Source: DATFDN01 sp049591635 (lineage in GTDB: Bacteria > Pseudomonadota > Alphaproteobacteria > Acetobacterales > Acetobacteraceae). From it: a stretch of 13,565 bases of DNA. The position numbers and the translations under genes were made by a program. Shown piece by piece: positions 1 to 6,575 of the stretch. The notes beneath the pieces were generated by a model. It worked only from the letters and a program-made list of their open reading frames with translations. It did no database searches and was not told where the DNA came from. Positions within the stretch are counted from its first letter, which is position 1. Every line of letters starts with the position of its first letter. The stretch is taken from positions 1-13,565 of the forward strand of contig JBAWFF010000420.1 in the NCBI GenBank assembly GCA_049591635.1, in the 5' to 3' direction.

Positions 1-656
1 CGGTGGGCCGCATCCTGCGCGCGCTCATCCAGCGCGGCCGCGTCATCGCGGTTCCGCTGTTGCGCCGTAAGCCGGGCGGTCGGCGCTTCCGCCTGATCGG
101 CCCGCGGCGTCACGCCCGCCGCCTGCCTAAGGGGCTGAAGCCCACCCGACCCGGCGAACTCGTCCAGATCGACACCCTGTTCGTCAATCTCGACCCGCAG
201 ACCTCGATTAAGCACTTCACCGCCTATGACCCGGTGGCGAAGTGGACGTTCGGCCAAGTCGCCAAGACGCTTTCCGCCGCCGCCGCCACCCGCCTGCTCG
301 ACAAGCTCATCGCCAGCGCGCCGTTCCCGGTAACCGGCATCCAAGTGGACGGCGGCGCCGAGTTCATGGCCGAGTTCGAGCAGGCCTGCGCCACCAAGGG
401 TCTTACCCTGTTCGTCCTGCCGCCCAAGCGCCCGCAACTCAACGGCGCCGTCGAACGTGCTCAGTCCACTTGGCGATACGAGTTCTACGCCTGCAACGAA
501 CTGCCCACCCGGATGGCCGAATTGCAGCCACTCGTCGATCGCTTCGCCCATCACTTCAACCACCTCAGGCCACATCAGGCCCTTGGCGACCTCACCCCAG
601 CCGAGTATCTCCACACCCGCAGCCAACGAGACCCCGCCGCGTCTCATATGTGCTGA
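1..656 (+). CDS. DDE (rve) transposase of an IS481-like element, 5' end outside window
   Basis: This is the integrase-core transposase that cuts and joins the IS ends. Numbering from the GTG at position 3, the visible catalytic triad is D57 in VQIDT, D116 in QVDGG and E151 in NGAVERA, which gives the typical DD34E spacing. The C-terminal part carries the familiar FNHLRPHQAL and LTPAEYL segments that end IS481/IS3-type transposases. The usual N-terminal helix-turn-helix region is missing only because the window begins inside the gene; the frame is open to base 1, so the GTG at 3 is probably internal. All three acidic residues are present and no frameshift is seen, so the visible part looks intact. 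The stop TGA at 654-656 falls inside the inferred IS end. Confidence 0.85.
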   Translation, partial: VGRILRALIQRGRVIAVPLLRRKPGGRRFRLIGPRRHARRLPKGLKPTRPGELVQIDTLFVNLDPQTSIKHFTAYDPVAKWTFGQVAKTLSAAAATRLLDKLIASAPFPVTGIQVDGGAEFMAEFEQACATKGLTLFVLPPKRPQLNGAVERAQSTWRYEFYACNELPTRMAELQPLVDRFAHHFNHLRPHQALGDLTPAEYLHTRSQRDPAASHMC

Positions 657-667
657 ACCAGGACACA
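641..667. repeat. Inferred right terminal repeat of the IS
   Basis: The 27 bases after the last sense codons of the transposase end in AGGACACA and include the stop codon. The position just behind the transposase and the ...ACA end fit the right terminus of an IS481-like element. The partner repeat lies outside the window, so this is an inference. Confidence 0.4.
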
Positions 668-737
668 GCCTTGACGCGGCCGCCGCCGCGCCGAGACAAT
701 CCAGCGATCAGATCAGGCTTGACGATCAAGACAGTCG

Positions 738-768
738 CTCCCCTTGCGGGAGGGGGTAGGGGGAGAGG
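738..768. repeat. REP-like palindromic repeat
   Basis: The stretch reads CTCCCCTTGCGGGAGG followed by GGGTAGGGGGAGAGG. The arms CTCCC and GGGAG can pair around a short loop, and the later GGGGGAG offers a second pairing partner. It resembles in style the larger palindrome at 9320-9436 (CCTCTCCC/GGGAGAGG arms). It lies between the IS end and the 3' end of the glutathione S-transferase gene, so it may also act as a terminator. The rest of 657-790 shows only a small inverted repeat CTTGA-CGA-TCAAG at 718-730 and no gene. Confidence 0.5.
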
Positions 769-790
769 TTATCGGATAGGGCGCTTGGTA

Positions 791-1426
791 TCAGTTGCCC
801 GGCGTCGCCGACATGCAAGGCCGCTCGCTCATCCTCGCCCACCACCTCCGCAGGCCCGGGAATGGCGCCAAGAGTTCCGCTGCCTCGGGCGCCTTGTGGA
901 AGTAGGCGAACATCGGCGCGGCGTGAAGATCGGCCAACGTGAGCGCGGGGCCGGCGAGCCAGATTTCATTCGCCATCAGGTCGTCCAGCGCGCGCAAGCA
1001 GGTCGCCGCCCGGGGTAGCGCGGCCGCGATACGAGCCTCGTCGGCGCGCTTGCGCTTGGCGGGATTGGACACGCGCTCGACATAGACATCCCAGACCAGC
1101 GTGCGGTACGCATAGGCATCCATCACGCTGATCACTTGGTTCATGCGCGCCCGGTGGCGCGGGTGGCTGGGCTGAAGCGCTGGACCGGCGAACGCCTCAT
1201 CGACGTACCGCTCGATGGCGCTACTCTCGTAGAGGCGGAAACCATCATGTTCGAACGCCGGGATGCGACCGAACGGATGCCGAGGGAGATAGTCTGCCGG
1301 CACCCCGCCGGCGGCGAAAACATCGACCTCGACGAGGTCATAGGCGACCTCCTTCTCCTCGAGCGCGAGCCGCACGGCGCGGACGTAGACGCTGTAGCGG
1401 CCGCCATAGACTGTCGGCTTCGCCAC
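791..1426 (-). CDS. Glutathione S-transferase family protein
   Basis: A cytosolic glutathione S-transferase of 211 residues, the normal family length. The N-terminal thioredoxin-like domain (about 1-80) has S12 in GGRYS at the place of the catalytic serine of phi-like classes, the cis-proline P56 in RIPAFE, and the glutathione-binding pair E67-S68 in YESSAI. The all-helical C-terminal domain (about 90-205) contains LTLADL, the usual N-capping-box region. The start is a GTG at 1426, preceded by a G-rich GGGGGA stretch about 10 bases upstream; no better ATG fits the beginning of the thioredoxin fold. It lies 17 bases after the stop of the hpnL-like gene on the same strand, so both are probably cotranscribed. 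Substrate unknown. Whether it has any role in hopanoid metabolism is open. Confidence 0.88.
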   Translation of the reverse strand: MAKPTVYGGRYSVYVRAVRLALEEKEVAYDLVEVDVFAAGGVPADYLPRHPFGRIPAFEHDGFRLYESSAIERYVDEAFAGPALQPSHPRHRARMNQVISVMDAYAYRTLVWDVYVERVSNPAKRKRADEARIAAALPRAATCLRALDDLMANEIWLAGPALTLADLHAAPMFAYFHKAPEAAELLAPFPGLRRWWARMSERPCMSATPGN

Positions 1427-1443
1427 GTGATCAGATCCCCCAT

Positions 1444-2418
1444 TCAGCCATGCGCGGCGCGGAGCCGCCGGACTTCCAGCACCTGCCAGGCGAGCAATAT
1501 CGGGACGCCGACCGCGACGTCGCGGGCGCGGCGGATCAGCGACACGGCGAGCGACAATTCCACCGGGATGCCGAACAGCGCGCCGAGACCGGCGTAGCTC
1601 GCCTCCTGGATGCCGGCGCTGACCGGCACCAGGAACGCCGCGGCGGCGATGCCGGAGAGCAGCGCCTCAATCGCCAACGCCTCGTCGAAGTCGATCGGCA
1701 CGCCCAAGACGCGGTATGCGATATACGTGGCAACACCGCTGGCCAGCCAGCCGAGGAGGTGCAGCGCGAAGCTGCCGAAGAGCCGCCCGGGGTGGCGATA
1801 AAGCGCCGTCATCTCGGCGTGCAGCGCGGCCAACCCTGCCCTCGCGGTGCCGACCCGGCGGCCGGCGATGCGCTCGGCGATGCGCTCAAACAGCGGAGCG
1901 GCGCCGCTTTGCAGCCAGACGAACACGATCACGCCGACGATGGCGAGGCCGAGGCCGATCTCGATCGGCATGGCGGCGTGCGTGGCGGCGGGAACACGGG
2001 CGATCAGGATCGACAGGCCGACGCCGACGAAAGCAAGCTCGGCGAGGAACTCGGCGGTTACGTCGACAATGGTGGTCGCGGTCGCGACCGGCCAGGACAG
2101 CCCGTGCAGCATCACCGCGCGGGCGCCGAAGAAGAACCCGCCCACCTGCGAGAACGGCAGGCAGTTGGCCGAGGCGTCGCGGACCATGCGGCCCCAGGTG
2201 AACAGGAAGGGGCGCCGGATGTCGCGGGCGCGCGCGATCTGGTCCCACGCCAGGCCGAGGGGGACGAAGATCACGAGCTGCCAGAAGCAGATCAGCGCGA
2301 ACCCTGACCACCCGGCGCGGCCGACGGCGCCGGTGACGTTGCCGAAGCCGAAGGAGCCGACCAGCGCCGTCGCGAGCGTAAGGCCGAGAAGGGCGAGGAC
2401 GATGGAGAGCTTCTTCAC
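1444..2418 (-). CDS. hpnL: HpnL-like hopanoid-associated membrane protein (flippase-like, LPG synthase TM fold)
   Basis: A 324-residue polytopic inner-membrane protein of the lysylphosphatidylglycerol synthase transmembrane-region type. Hydrophobic segments lie near residues 5-25, 38-58, 125-150, 155-180, 215-240, 262-285 and 295-315. It has no soluble aminoacyltransferase domain, so it is not an MprF enzyme. Features that fit the HpnL group are the conserved LPFSQVGGFFFGAR stretch near residue 87 and VSAGIQEASY near 265, the region usually written as P.G.G..E. The start is a GTG at 2418 with only a weak Shine-Dalgarno sequence. It is transcribed away from hpnA with 57 bases between the starts, which supports a hopanoid role. 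HpnL proteins are linked to hopanoid transport or localisation; the exact substrate here is inferred. Confidence 0.75.
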   Translation of the reverse strand: MKKLSIVLALLGLTLATALVGSFGFGNVTGAVGRAGWSGFALICFWQLVIFVPLGLAWDQIARARDIRRPFLFTWGRMVRDASANCLPFSQVGGFFFGARAVMLHGLSWPVATATTIVDVTAEFLAELAFVGVGLSILIARVPAATHAAMPIEIGLGLAIVGVIVFVWLQSGAAPLFERIAERIAGRRVGTARAGLAALHAEMTALYRHPGRLFGSFALHLLGWLASGVATYIAYRVLGVPIDFDEALAIEALLSGIAAAAFLVPVSAGIQEASYAGLGALFGIPVELSLAVSLIRRARDVAVGVPILLAWQVLEVRRLRAAHG

Positions 2419-2475
2419 CCGCCGCCTCTACACCAGCGCGCTCGTCAGCGGCTATACACGCACGGCAATGCGGGG
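2419..2475. promoter_or_regulatory. Divergent intergenic region between hpnL and hpnA
   Basis: Only 57 bases separate the two divergent starts, so any promoters for the hpnA-D operon and the hpnL-gst pair must sit here or overlap the coding ends. A CTATAC sequence at about 2452-2457 could serve as a -10 box toward hpnA, but no convincing -35 box or operator is visible. The assignment rests on position, not on a strong motif. Confidence 0.35.
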
Positions 2476-3477
2476 ATGGACGTGGACCCGACACTGGTGA
2501 CGGGCGCGACCGGGTTCGTCGGCTCGGCCGTGGCGCGCGCGCTGGCCGCGCGCGGCCACCGGCTGCGCCTGCTGGTGCGCCCGACGAGCGATCGGCGGAA
2601 CCTGGTCGGCCTCGATAATGCCGAGCCGGTCATCGGCGACCTGACCGATCCGGCGAGCCTGGCCCGCGCGGCGGAGGGGTGCCGGTTCGTCTTCCACGTC
2701 GCCGCCGACTATCGCATCTGGGTGCCCGACCCCGACGCCATGCTGCGCGCCAATGTCGAGGGCACCGTGGCGATGCTGCGCGCCGCGTTGGCGGCGGGGG
2801 CGGAGCGGATCGTGTACTGTAGCTCGGTCGCTGCCCTTGGGCTGCGGACCGATGGCCGGCCGGGGGACGAGACGACGCCGGTCGATCCGGACGCGATAGT
2901 CGGCGCATACAAGCGGTCGAAATACATGGCCGAGCAGGCCGCGCTCGATCTCGCGCGCCAGGGCACGCCGGTGGTGATCGTCAATCCAGCCGCCCCGGTC
3001 GGGCCGCGCGACATCCGCCCGACGCCGACCGGACGGATGATCCTCGACGCGGCGGCGGGACGGATGCCGGCCTATCTCGACACCGGGCTGAACGTCGTTC
3101 ACGTCGATGACGTGGCCGAAGGGCACCTGCTGGCGCTCGAACGCGGACGCCTCGGGGAGAAATACGTCCTGGGCGGCGAGAACCTCGATCTGCGTGACCT
3201 GCTGGGCCTGGTGGCGGCGGCCGCCGGGCGCCGCCCGCCGTTTATCCGGCTGACGAACGGGATGGTCTGGCCGGTGGCGGCGGCGATGGAGGCGATGGCG
3301 CGGATCGTCCCGTTCGAGCCGCCGGTCACGCGGGACCATCTGCGGATGGCGCGCAAGAAGATGTTCTATTCGTCGGCGAAGGCGATGGGCGAGCTTGGCT
3401 ACCGCCCGCGGCCGGCGGCCGAGGCGGTGCGCGACGCGGTCGCGTGGTTCCGAACCACCGGCATGTTGCGCCGATGA
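2476..3477 (+). CDS. hpnA: Hopanoid-associated sugar epimerase HpnA (extended SDR)
   Basis: A 333-residue NAD(P)-dependent extended short-chain dehydrogenase/epimerase. The N-terminal Rossmann motif GATGFVG spans residues 10-16; the acidic stretch GDLTD follows near 54-58; the catalytic serines lie in YCSSVA (S116/S117) and the catalytic pair is Y145-K149 in YKRSKY. The segment NPAAPVGPRDIRPTPTG near residue 175 is characteristic of the HpnA group. HpnA homologues sit in hopanoid clusters and are thought to act in making or modifying the polar side chain, with the precise reaction less certain. The ATG at 2476 puts the Rossmann motif at the normal distance from the start, though its ribosome binding site is weak. 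It is the first gene of the hpnABCD run; its stop overlaps the hpnB start by ATGA. Confidence 0.92.
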   Translation: MDVDPTLVTGATGFVGSAVARALAARGHRLRLLVRPTSDRRNLVGLDNAEPVIGDLTDPASLARAAEGCRFVFHVAADYRIWVPDPDAMLRANVEGTVAMLRAALAAGAERIVYCSSVAALGLRTDGRPGDETTPVDPDAIVGAYKRSKYMAEQAALDLARQGTPVVIVNPAAPVGPRDIRPTPTGRMILDAAAGRMPAYLDTGLNVVHVDDVAEGHLLALERGRLGEKYVLGGENLDLRDLLGLVAAAAGRRPPFIRLTNGMVWPVAAAMEAMARIVPFEPPVTRDHLRMARKKMFYSSAKAMGELGYRPRPAAEAVRDAVAWFRTTGMLRR

Positions 3478-4580
3478 TCGTTATCGCGGCGCTGGCGCTG
3501 CTGATATGGCTGTATCTGCTGTTCGGGCATGGACGCTTCTGGCAAGGCGGCCCGGTACTGGAGCCGGCGCCGGCGGGGTCGGCGCCGTCCGTCGCGATCG
3601 TGGTGCCGGCACGCGACGAGGCGGAGACGATCGAAGCGGCGCTGCGCTCGCTTCTGGCGCAGGACTATCCGGGACCGTTCGGGGTGATCCTGGTCGATGA
3701 CGAGAGCACTGATGGGACCGGCGCATTCGCCCGTGCGGTCAAGGATGCGCGGTTGACCGTCATCGCCGGACAGCCGCGCCCGTCCGGCTGGAGCGGGAAA
3801 CTATGGGCGGTGGCGCAAGGGGTCGAGGCGGCCGAAGGCGCCGATATGATCCTGTTGACCGACGCCGACATCGTGCATGACCGGCGCCATCTCTCGGCGC
3901 TGGTGGCGCGCGCGGACGGCTGCGATCTGGTCTCCGAGATGGTGGAACTGTCGTGCGCGAGTTGGCCGGAAGCGGCGCTGATTCCGGCGTTCGTGTTCTT
4001 CTTCCAGCTGCTGTATCCGTTCGCTTGGGTGAATGATCCGCTGCGCGCGACCGCGGCGGCGGCTGGCGGGACTATCCTGGTGCGACGCCGCGCGCTGCGC
4101 CGGATCGGCGGCATCCAGGCGGTGCGCGGGGCGCTGATCGACGACGTGGCGCTGGCGGCCGCGGTGAAGCACGGGGGGCGGATATGGCTGGGTCACAGCG
4201 TGCTGGCGCGCTCGGCGCGGGCGTATCCGCGTGTCGGCGATATCTGGCGGATGATCGCGCGCACGGCCTATGTGCAGCTTCGCTATTCGCCGCTCCTGCT
4301 GCTCGGTTGCGTGCTCGCGATGGCGTTGACCTGGATGGTGCCGCCGCTCGCCGCGATCGCAGGGCGCGGCGCGGCGCGCGCGATGGGAGCGGCTGCGTGG
4401 GCGGCGATGGCGTGGGCGTATCTGCCGACGTTGCGGCGCTTGCGGCTGTCCCCGCTCTGGGCGCCGTTCCTGCCGCTGGTCGCGTTGTTCTACACGGCGG
4501 CAACGATCGGCTCGGCGTTCAATCATCATTTCGGCCGCGGCGTGACCTGGAAGAGCCGCGCCTACTCGGGGGGCGCATGA
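3474..4580 (+). CDS. hpnB: Hopanoid-associated glycosyltransferase HpnB (GT2)
   Basis: A 368-residue membrane-bound family 2 glycosyltransferase. Residues 1-17 form an N-terminal hydrophobic segment. The GT-A domain begins with VAIVVPARDEAETI (about 40-53), has D75-D76 in LVDDES for nucleotide binding, the metal-binding DAD at 130-132, and I222-D223-D224 near the acceptor site. Two or more C-terminal membrane segments follow (about 275-350). In hopanoid clusters this family is associated with modification of the extended side chain; donor and acceptor cannot be read from sequence. The ATG at 3474 was chosen over a GTG at 3444 because it gives the ATGA overlap with hpnA seen at every junction of this operon and puts the membrane segment at the N-terminus. 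Confidence 0.9.
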   Translation: MIVIAALALLIWLYLLFGHGRFWQGGPVLEPAPAGSAPSVAIVVPARDEAETIEAALRSLLAQDYPGPFGVILVDDESTDGTGAFARAVKDARLTVIAGQPRPSGWSGKLWAVAQGVEAAEGADMILLTDADIVHDRRHLSALVARADGCDLVSEMVELSCASWPEAALIPAFVFFFQLLYPFAWVNDPLRATAAAAGGTILVRRRALRRIGGIQAVRGALIDDVALAAAVKHGGRIWLGHSVLARSARAYPRVGDIWRMIARTAYVQLRYSPLLLLGCVLAMALTWMVPPLAAIAGRGAARAMGAAAWAAMAWAYLPTLRRLRLSPLWAPFLPLVALFYTAATIGSAFNHHFGRGVTWKSRAYSGGA

Positions 4581-5401
4581 ACGTCGAGACGTGGTCGGGA
4601 AAAGACCGGGGCGATGAGAACTTTCCCGTCGGCTCCCGGTTGATCCGCCGCGCGCTGCGTCCGCATGTCCACGCGTTCTATGCGTTCGCGCGCAACGCCG
4701 ACGATATCGCCGATAGCGCCGATCTCGAAGCGGCGGACAAGGTGGCGCGGCTGGACGTGATGGAGGACGTGCTGCTGGGGCGGTCGGACGCGGGCGCGCC
4801 GTCGGCGCTTGCCTTGCGCGCGAGCCTTGCCGCGACCGGCGTCACCGCGCGCCATTCGTGCGATCTGCTGGTGGCGTTCCGCCGGGACGCGATCAAGCGG
4901 CGCTACGCGAATTGGGCGGAGCTGTACGATTACTGCCGGTTCTCGGCGATGCCGGTGGGGCGGCACGTGCTCGATCTGCATGGCGAGGATGCGGCGACCC
5001 ATGTGCCCTCGGATGCGCTGTGCGTATCGTTGCAGATCTTGAATCACTTGCAGGATGGGGCGAAGGATTTGGCAACGCTCGATCGCTGCTACCTGCCGGT
5101 CGATATGCTGACGCGGCACGGCGCCTCCGTGGACGACCTGCGCGCGACGTCGGCGAGCCCCGCACTGCGCGGCGTGTTCAACGTGCTGCTTGGCGAGGTG
5201 GAGACGTTGAATCGTGCCGCCGGCGAGCTGCCGCGGCGCACGCGCGACCGGCGGCTGCGGCTCGAGACGGCGGTCATCGTGGGATTGGCACGGCGGTTGG
5301 AGCGGCGGTTGCGGACGGGTGATCCGGTCGCCGGACGCGTCGCGCTGAGCAAGATGGATGCCGGCGCGAGCCTGTTGGCCTCGCTCCGGTTGCTGACATG
5401 A
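4577..5401 (+). CDS. hpnC: Hydroxysqualene synthase HpnC
   Basis: A 274-residue squalene/phytoene-synthase-fold protein. It carries the first Asp-rich motif NADDIAD (D42, D43, D46) and the second, QDGAKD (D160, D164), which bind the Mg-diphosphate of the prenyl substrate; the opening GDENFPVGSRL is typical of HpnC. In the three-step bacterial route HpnC converts presqualene diphosphate made by HpnD into hydroxysqualene, which HpnE then reduces. The frame stays open upstream to 4184, but the extra part is Arg/Ala-rich shadow of hpnB; the ATG at 4577 overlaps the hpnB stop by ATGA and gives the family length. The stop overlaps hpnD in the same way. Both motifs are intact, so activity is expected. 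Confidence 0.93.
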   Translation: MNVETWSGKDRGDENFPVGSRLIRRALRPHVHAFYAFARNADDIADSADLEAADKVARLDVMEDVLLGRSDAGAPSALALRASLAATGVTARHSCDLLVAFRRDAIKRRYANWAELYDYCRFSAMPVGRHVLDLHGEDAATHVPSDALCVSLQILNHLQDGAKDLATLDRCYLPVDMLTRHGASVDDLRATSASPALRGVFNVLLGEVETLNRAAGELPRRTRDRRLRLETAVIVGLARRLERRLRTGDPVAGRVALSKMDAGASLLASLRLLT

Positions 5402-6252
5402 GCGCGCCGCTCGGTTGCGCGCCCGCCGATCTCGCCGCCGTGGAGACGGTGGTGCGCGGCGCCGGTAGCTCGTTCTATCGCGGGATGCGTGTGCTGCCGC
5501 CGGACCGGCGGCACGCGATGTATGCGATCTATGCGTTCTGCCGGCTGGTCGACGACATCGCCGACGAGGACGGCGATATCGCCGACAAGCGCGCGCGGCT
5601 CGCGCGGTGGCGGGAACGGATCGACGGGCTGTATCGCGGCGAGGCGGATGGCCCCGTCACGCGCGTCCTGCGGGCCGCGACGGCGCGATTTGCGTTGCGG
5701 CGGGACGATTTCATCGCCGTGATCGACGGGATGGAGATGGATGCCGAAACGGCGATCGTCGCCCCCGACCTCGCGACGCTCGATTTGTATTGCGACCGCG
5801 TGGCGGGCGCCGTCGGGCGGCTGTCGGTGCGCGCGTTCGGCGACGCCTCTCCGGCGGCCGATCGGGTGGCGTTGGCGCTGGGCCGCGCGTTGCAGCTGAC
5901 GAACATCCTGCGCGACGTGGACGAGGATGCCGCACGGGGGCGGTTGTATCTGCCACGCGAATACCTCGATGAAGCGGGGGTGCCGCCCGACACCGATGCC
6001 GCGCTTGCCTCGCCCCGCCTTGGCGTGGTGTGCGCGCGGGTGGCGGGGCTGGCGCATGGCTATTTCGACGAAGCCGAAGCCGCGATGCGCGACTGCGACC
6101 GCCGCGCGATGCGGCCGGCACGGTTGATGGGCGCGACCTATGCGGCGATCCTGACCCGGCTGGAACGGCGCGGATGGGAGCGGATGGCCGAGCGGGTCAG
6201 CCTGCCGAAGACGCGGAAGCTGTGGCTGGCGCTGCGGTATGGGTTGGGTTGA
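5398..6252 (+). CDS. hpnD: Presqualene diphosphate synthase HpnD
   Basis: A 284-residue trans-isoprenyl diphosphate synthase that condenses two farnesyl diphosphates to presqualene diphosphate, the first committed step to squalene by the HpnCDE route. The substrate-binding SSFYRGMRVLP lies near 24-34, the first Asp-rich motif is LVDDIADEDGD (D52, D53, D56), and the second is NILRDVDEDAARGR (D173, D177), followed by LYLP at 183-186. These separate it from HpnC, which has shorter versions. Start ATG at 5398 overlaps the hpnC stop by ATGA. It is the last hopanoid gene in the window. In most clusters hpnE and the cyclase gene follow directly; here a toxin-gene remnant follows after a few bases. 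Confidence 0.94.
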   Translation: MSAPLGCAPADLAAVETVVRGAGSSFYRGMRVLPPDRRHAMYAIYAFCRLVDDIADEDGDIADKRARLARWRERIDGLYRGEADGPVTRVLRAATARFALRRDDFIAVIDGMEMDAETAIVAPDLATLDLYCDRVAGAVGRLSVRAFGDASPAADRVALALGRALQLTNILRDVDEDAARGRLYLPREYLDEAGVPPDTDAALASPRLGVVCARVAGLAHGYFDEAEAAMRDCDRRAMRPARLMGATYAAILTRLERRGWERMAERVSLPKTRKLWLALRYGLG

Positions 6253-6263
6253 ATTATCCGCGT

Positions 6264-6341
6264 GCTGGAGTGCGGCGGATCATTTCGATGAGGTACGCAC
6301 ATGAACGAGAAGCCGAGCAGTGGTGGGGACGCCTGGGTTGA
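6264..6341 (+). pseudogene. brnT: C-terminal remnant of a BrnT-type toxin gene
   Basis: Reading the frame that ends at TGA 6339-6341 gives GVRRIISMRYAHEREAEQ and a short tail. This resembles the end of BrnT ribonuclease toxins, where an RIISAR.A...RER segment closes the protein. The reading frame crosses the start of the downstream BrnA-type gene at 6301, and such a BrnT-BrnA overlap is normal for intact brnTA operons. Upstream, the same frame runs into hpnD without an independent start, so roughly the first 70 residues of BrnT are absent. The remnant is too short for toxicity. The call is an inference from a short match plus gene order. Confidence 0.55.
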
Positions 6342-6570
6342 TCCCGACGACGCGCCGGAACTGACGCCGGAGCACTTCGACCGAGCCGATTGGTACATCG
6401 GAGAGACCTTGATTCGCCGTGGCCGTCCGCCCACGGGCAATGCGAAACGGCTAGTGTCCCTGCGAATCGACCAAGACGTGCTGCAACGGCTTCGCGATCT
6501 TGGGCCAGGCTGGCAGACGCGCGCGAATGACGCGCTGCGGGCGTTCGTGGATCAAGTCGCGAAGACATAA
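6301..6570 (+). CDS. brnA: BrnA-family antitoxin, apparently orphan
   Basis: An 89-residue protein of the BrnA/COG3514 antitoxin type. The N-terminal half is acidic (DPDDAPELTPE, about 16-26) and would wrap the toxin; the C-terminal half has a ribbon-helix-helix pattern, RLVSLRIDQDVLQRLRDL (about 50-67) followed by the signature GPGWQTRANDALRAFV. BrnA proteins neutralise BrnT ribonucleases and, through the ribbon-helix-helix domain, repress their own operon. A GAGG at 6290-6293 precedes the ATG at 6301. Only a fragment of brnT lies upstream. Its stop is five bases before acdS, so the two are likely cotranscribed, giving a possible link between BrnA autoregulation and ACC deaminase. No frameshift is seen; the antitoxin itself looks intact. 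Confidence 0.82.
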   Translation: MNEKPSSGGDAWVDPDDAPELTPEHFDRADWYIGETLIRRGRPPTGNAKRLVSLRIDQDVLQRLRDLGPGWQTRANDALRAFVDQVAKT

Positions 6571-6575
6571 GAGCC

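Larger units (their letters stand above)
1..667 (+). mobile_element. Right part of an IS481-like insertion sequence, cut by the window start
   Basis: The element consists of a DDE transposase gene followed directly by a candidate terminal sequence at 641-667, which ends in GAACCAGGACACA. Read from outside inward this gives TGTGTCCTGGTTC, a TGT...ACA-type end of the kind found on IS481-related elements, and the transposase stop codon lies inside it. The left end lies outside the window, so the inverted repeat and target duplication cannot be confirmed. The family assignment is inferred from the transposase layout; an IS3-type element is the main alternative. The boundary at 667 is an estimate. 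Confidence 0.6.

Noticed and set aside
2452..3339. A 295-residue minus-strand frame opposite hpnA
   Set aside because: Arg/His-rich antisense shadow; it also covers the short hpnL-hpnA gap without any start signal.
4184..4576. A 131-residue N-terminal extension of hpnC
   Set aside because: It overlaps the hpnB coding region, is Ala/Arg-rich and leaves HpnC far longer than the family; the ATG at 4577 with ATGA overlap is better.
5089..6057. A 322-residue minus-strand frame opposite hpnC and hpnD
   Set aside because: Antisense shadow of two intact hopanoid genes; no domain seen.
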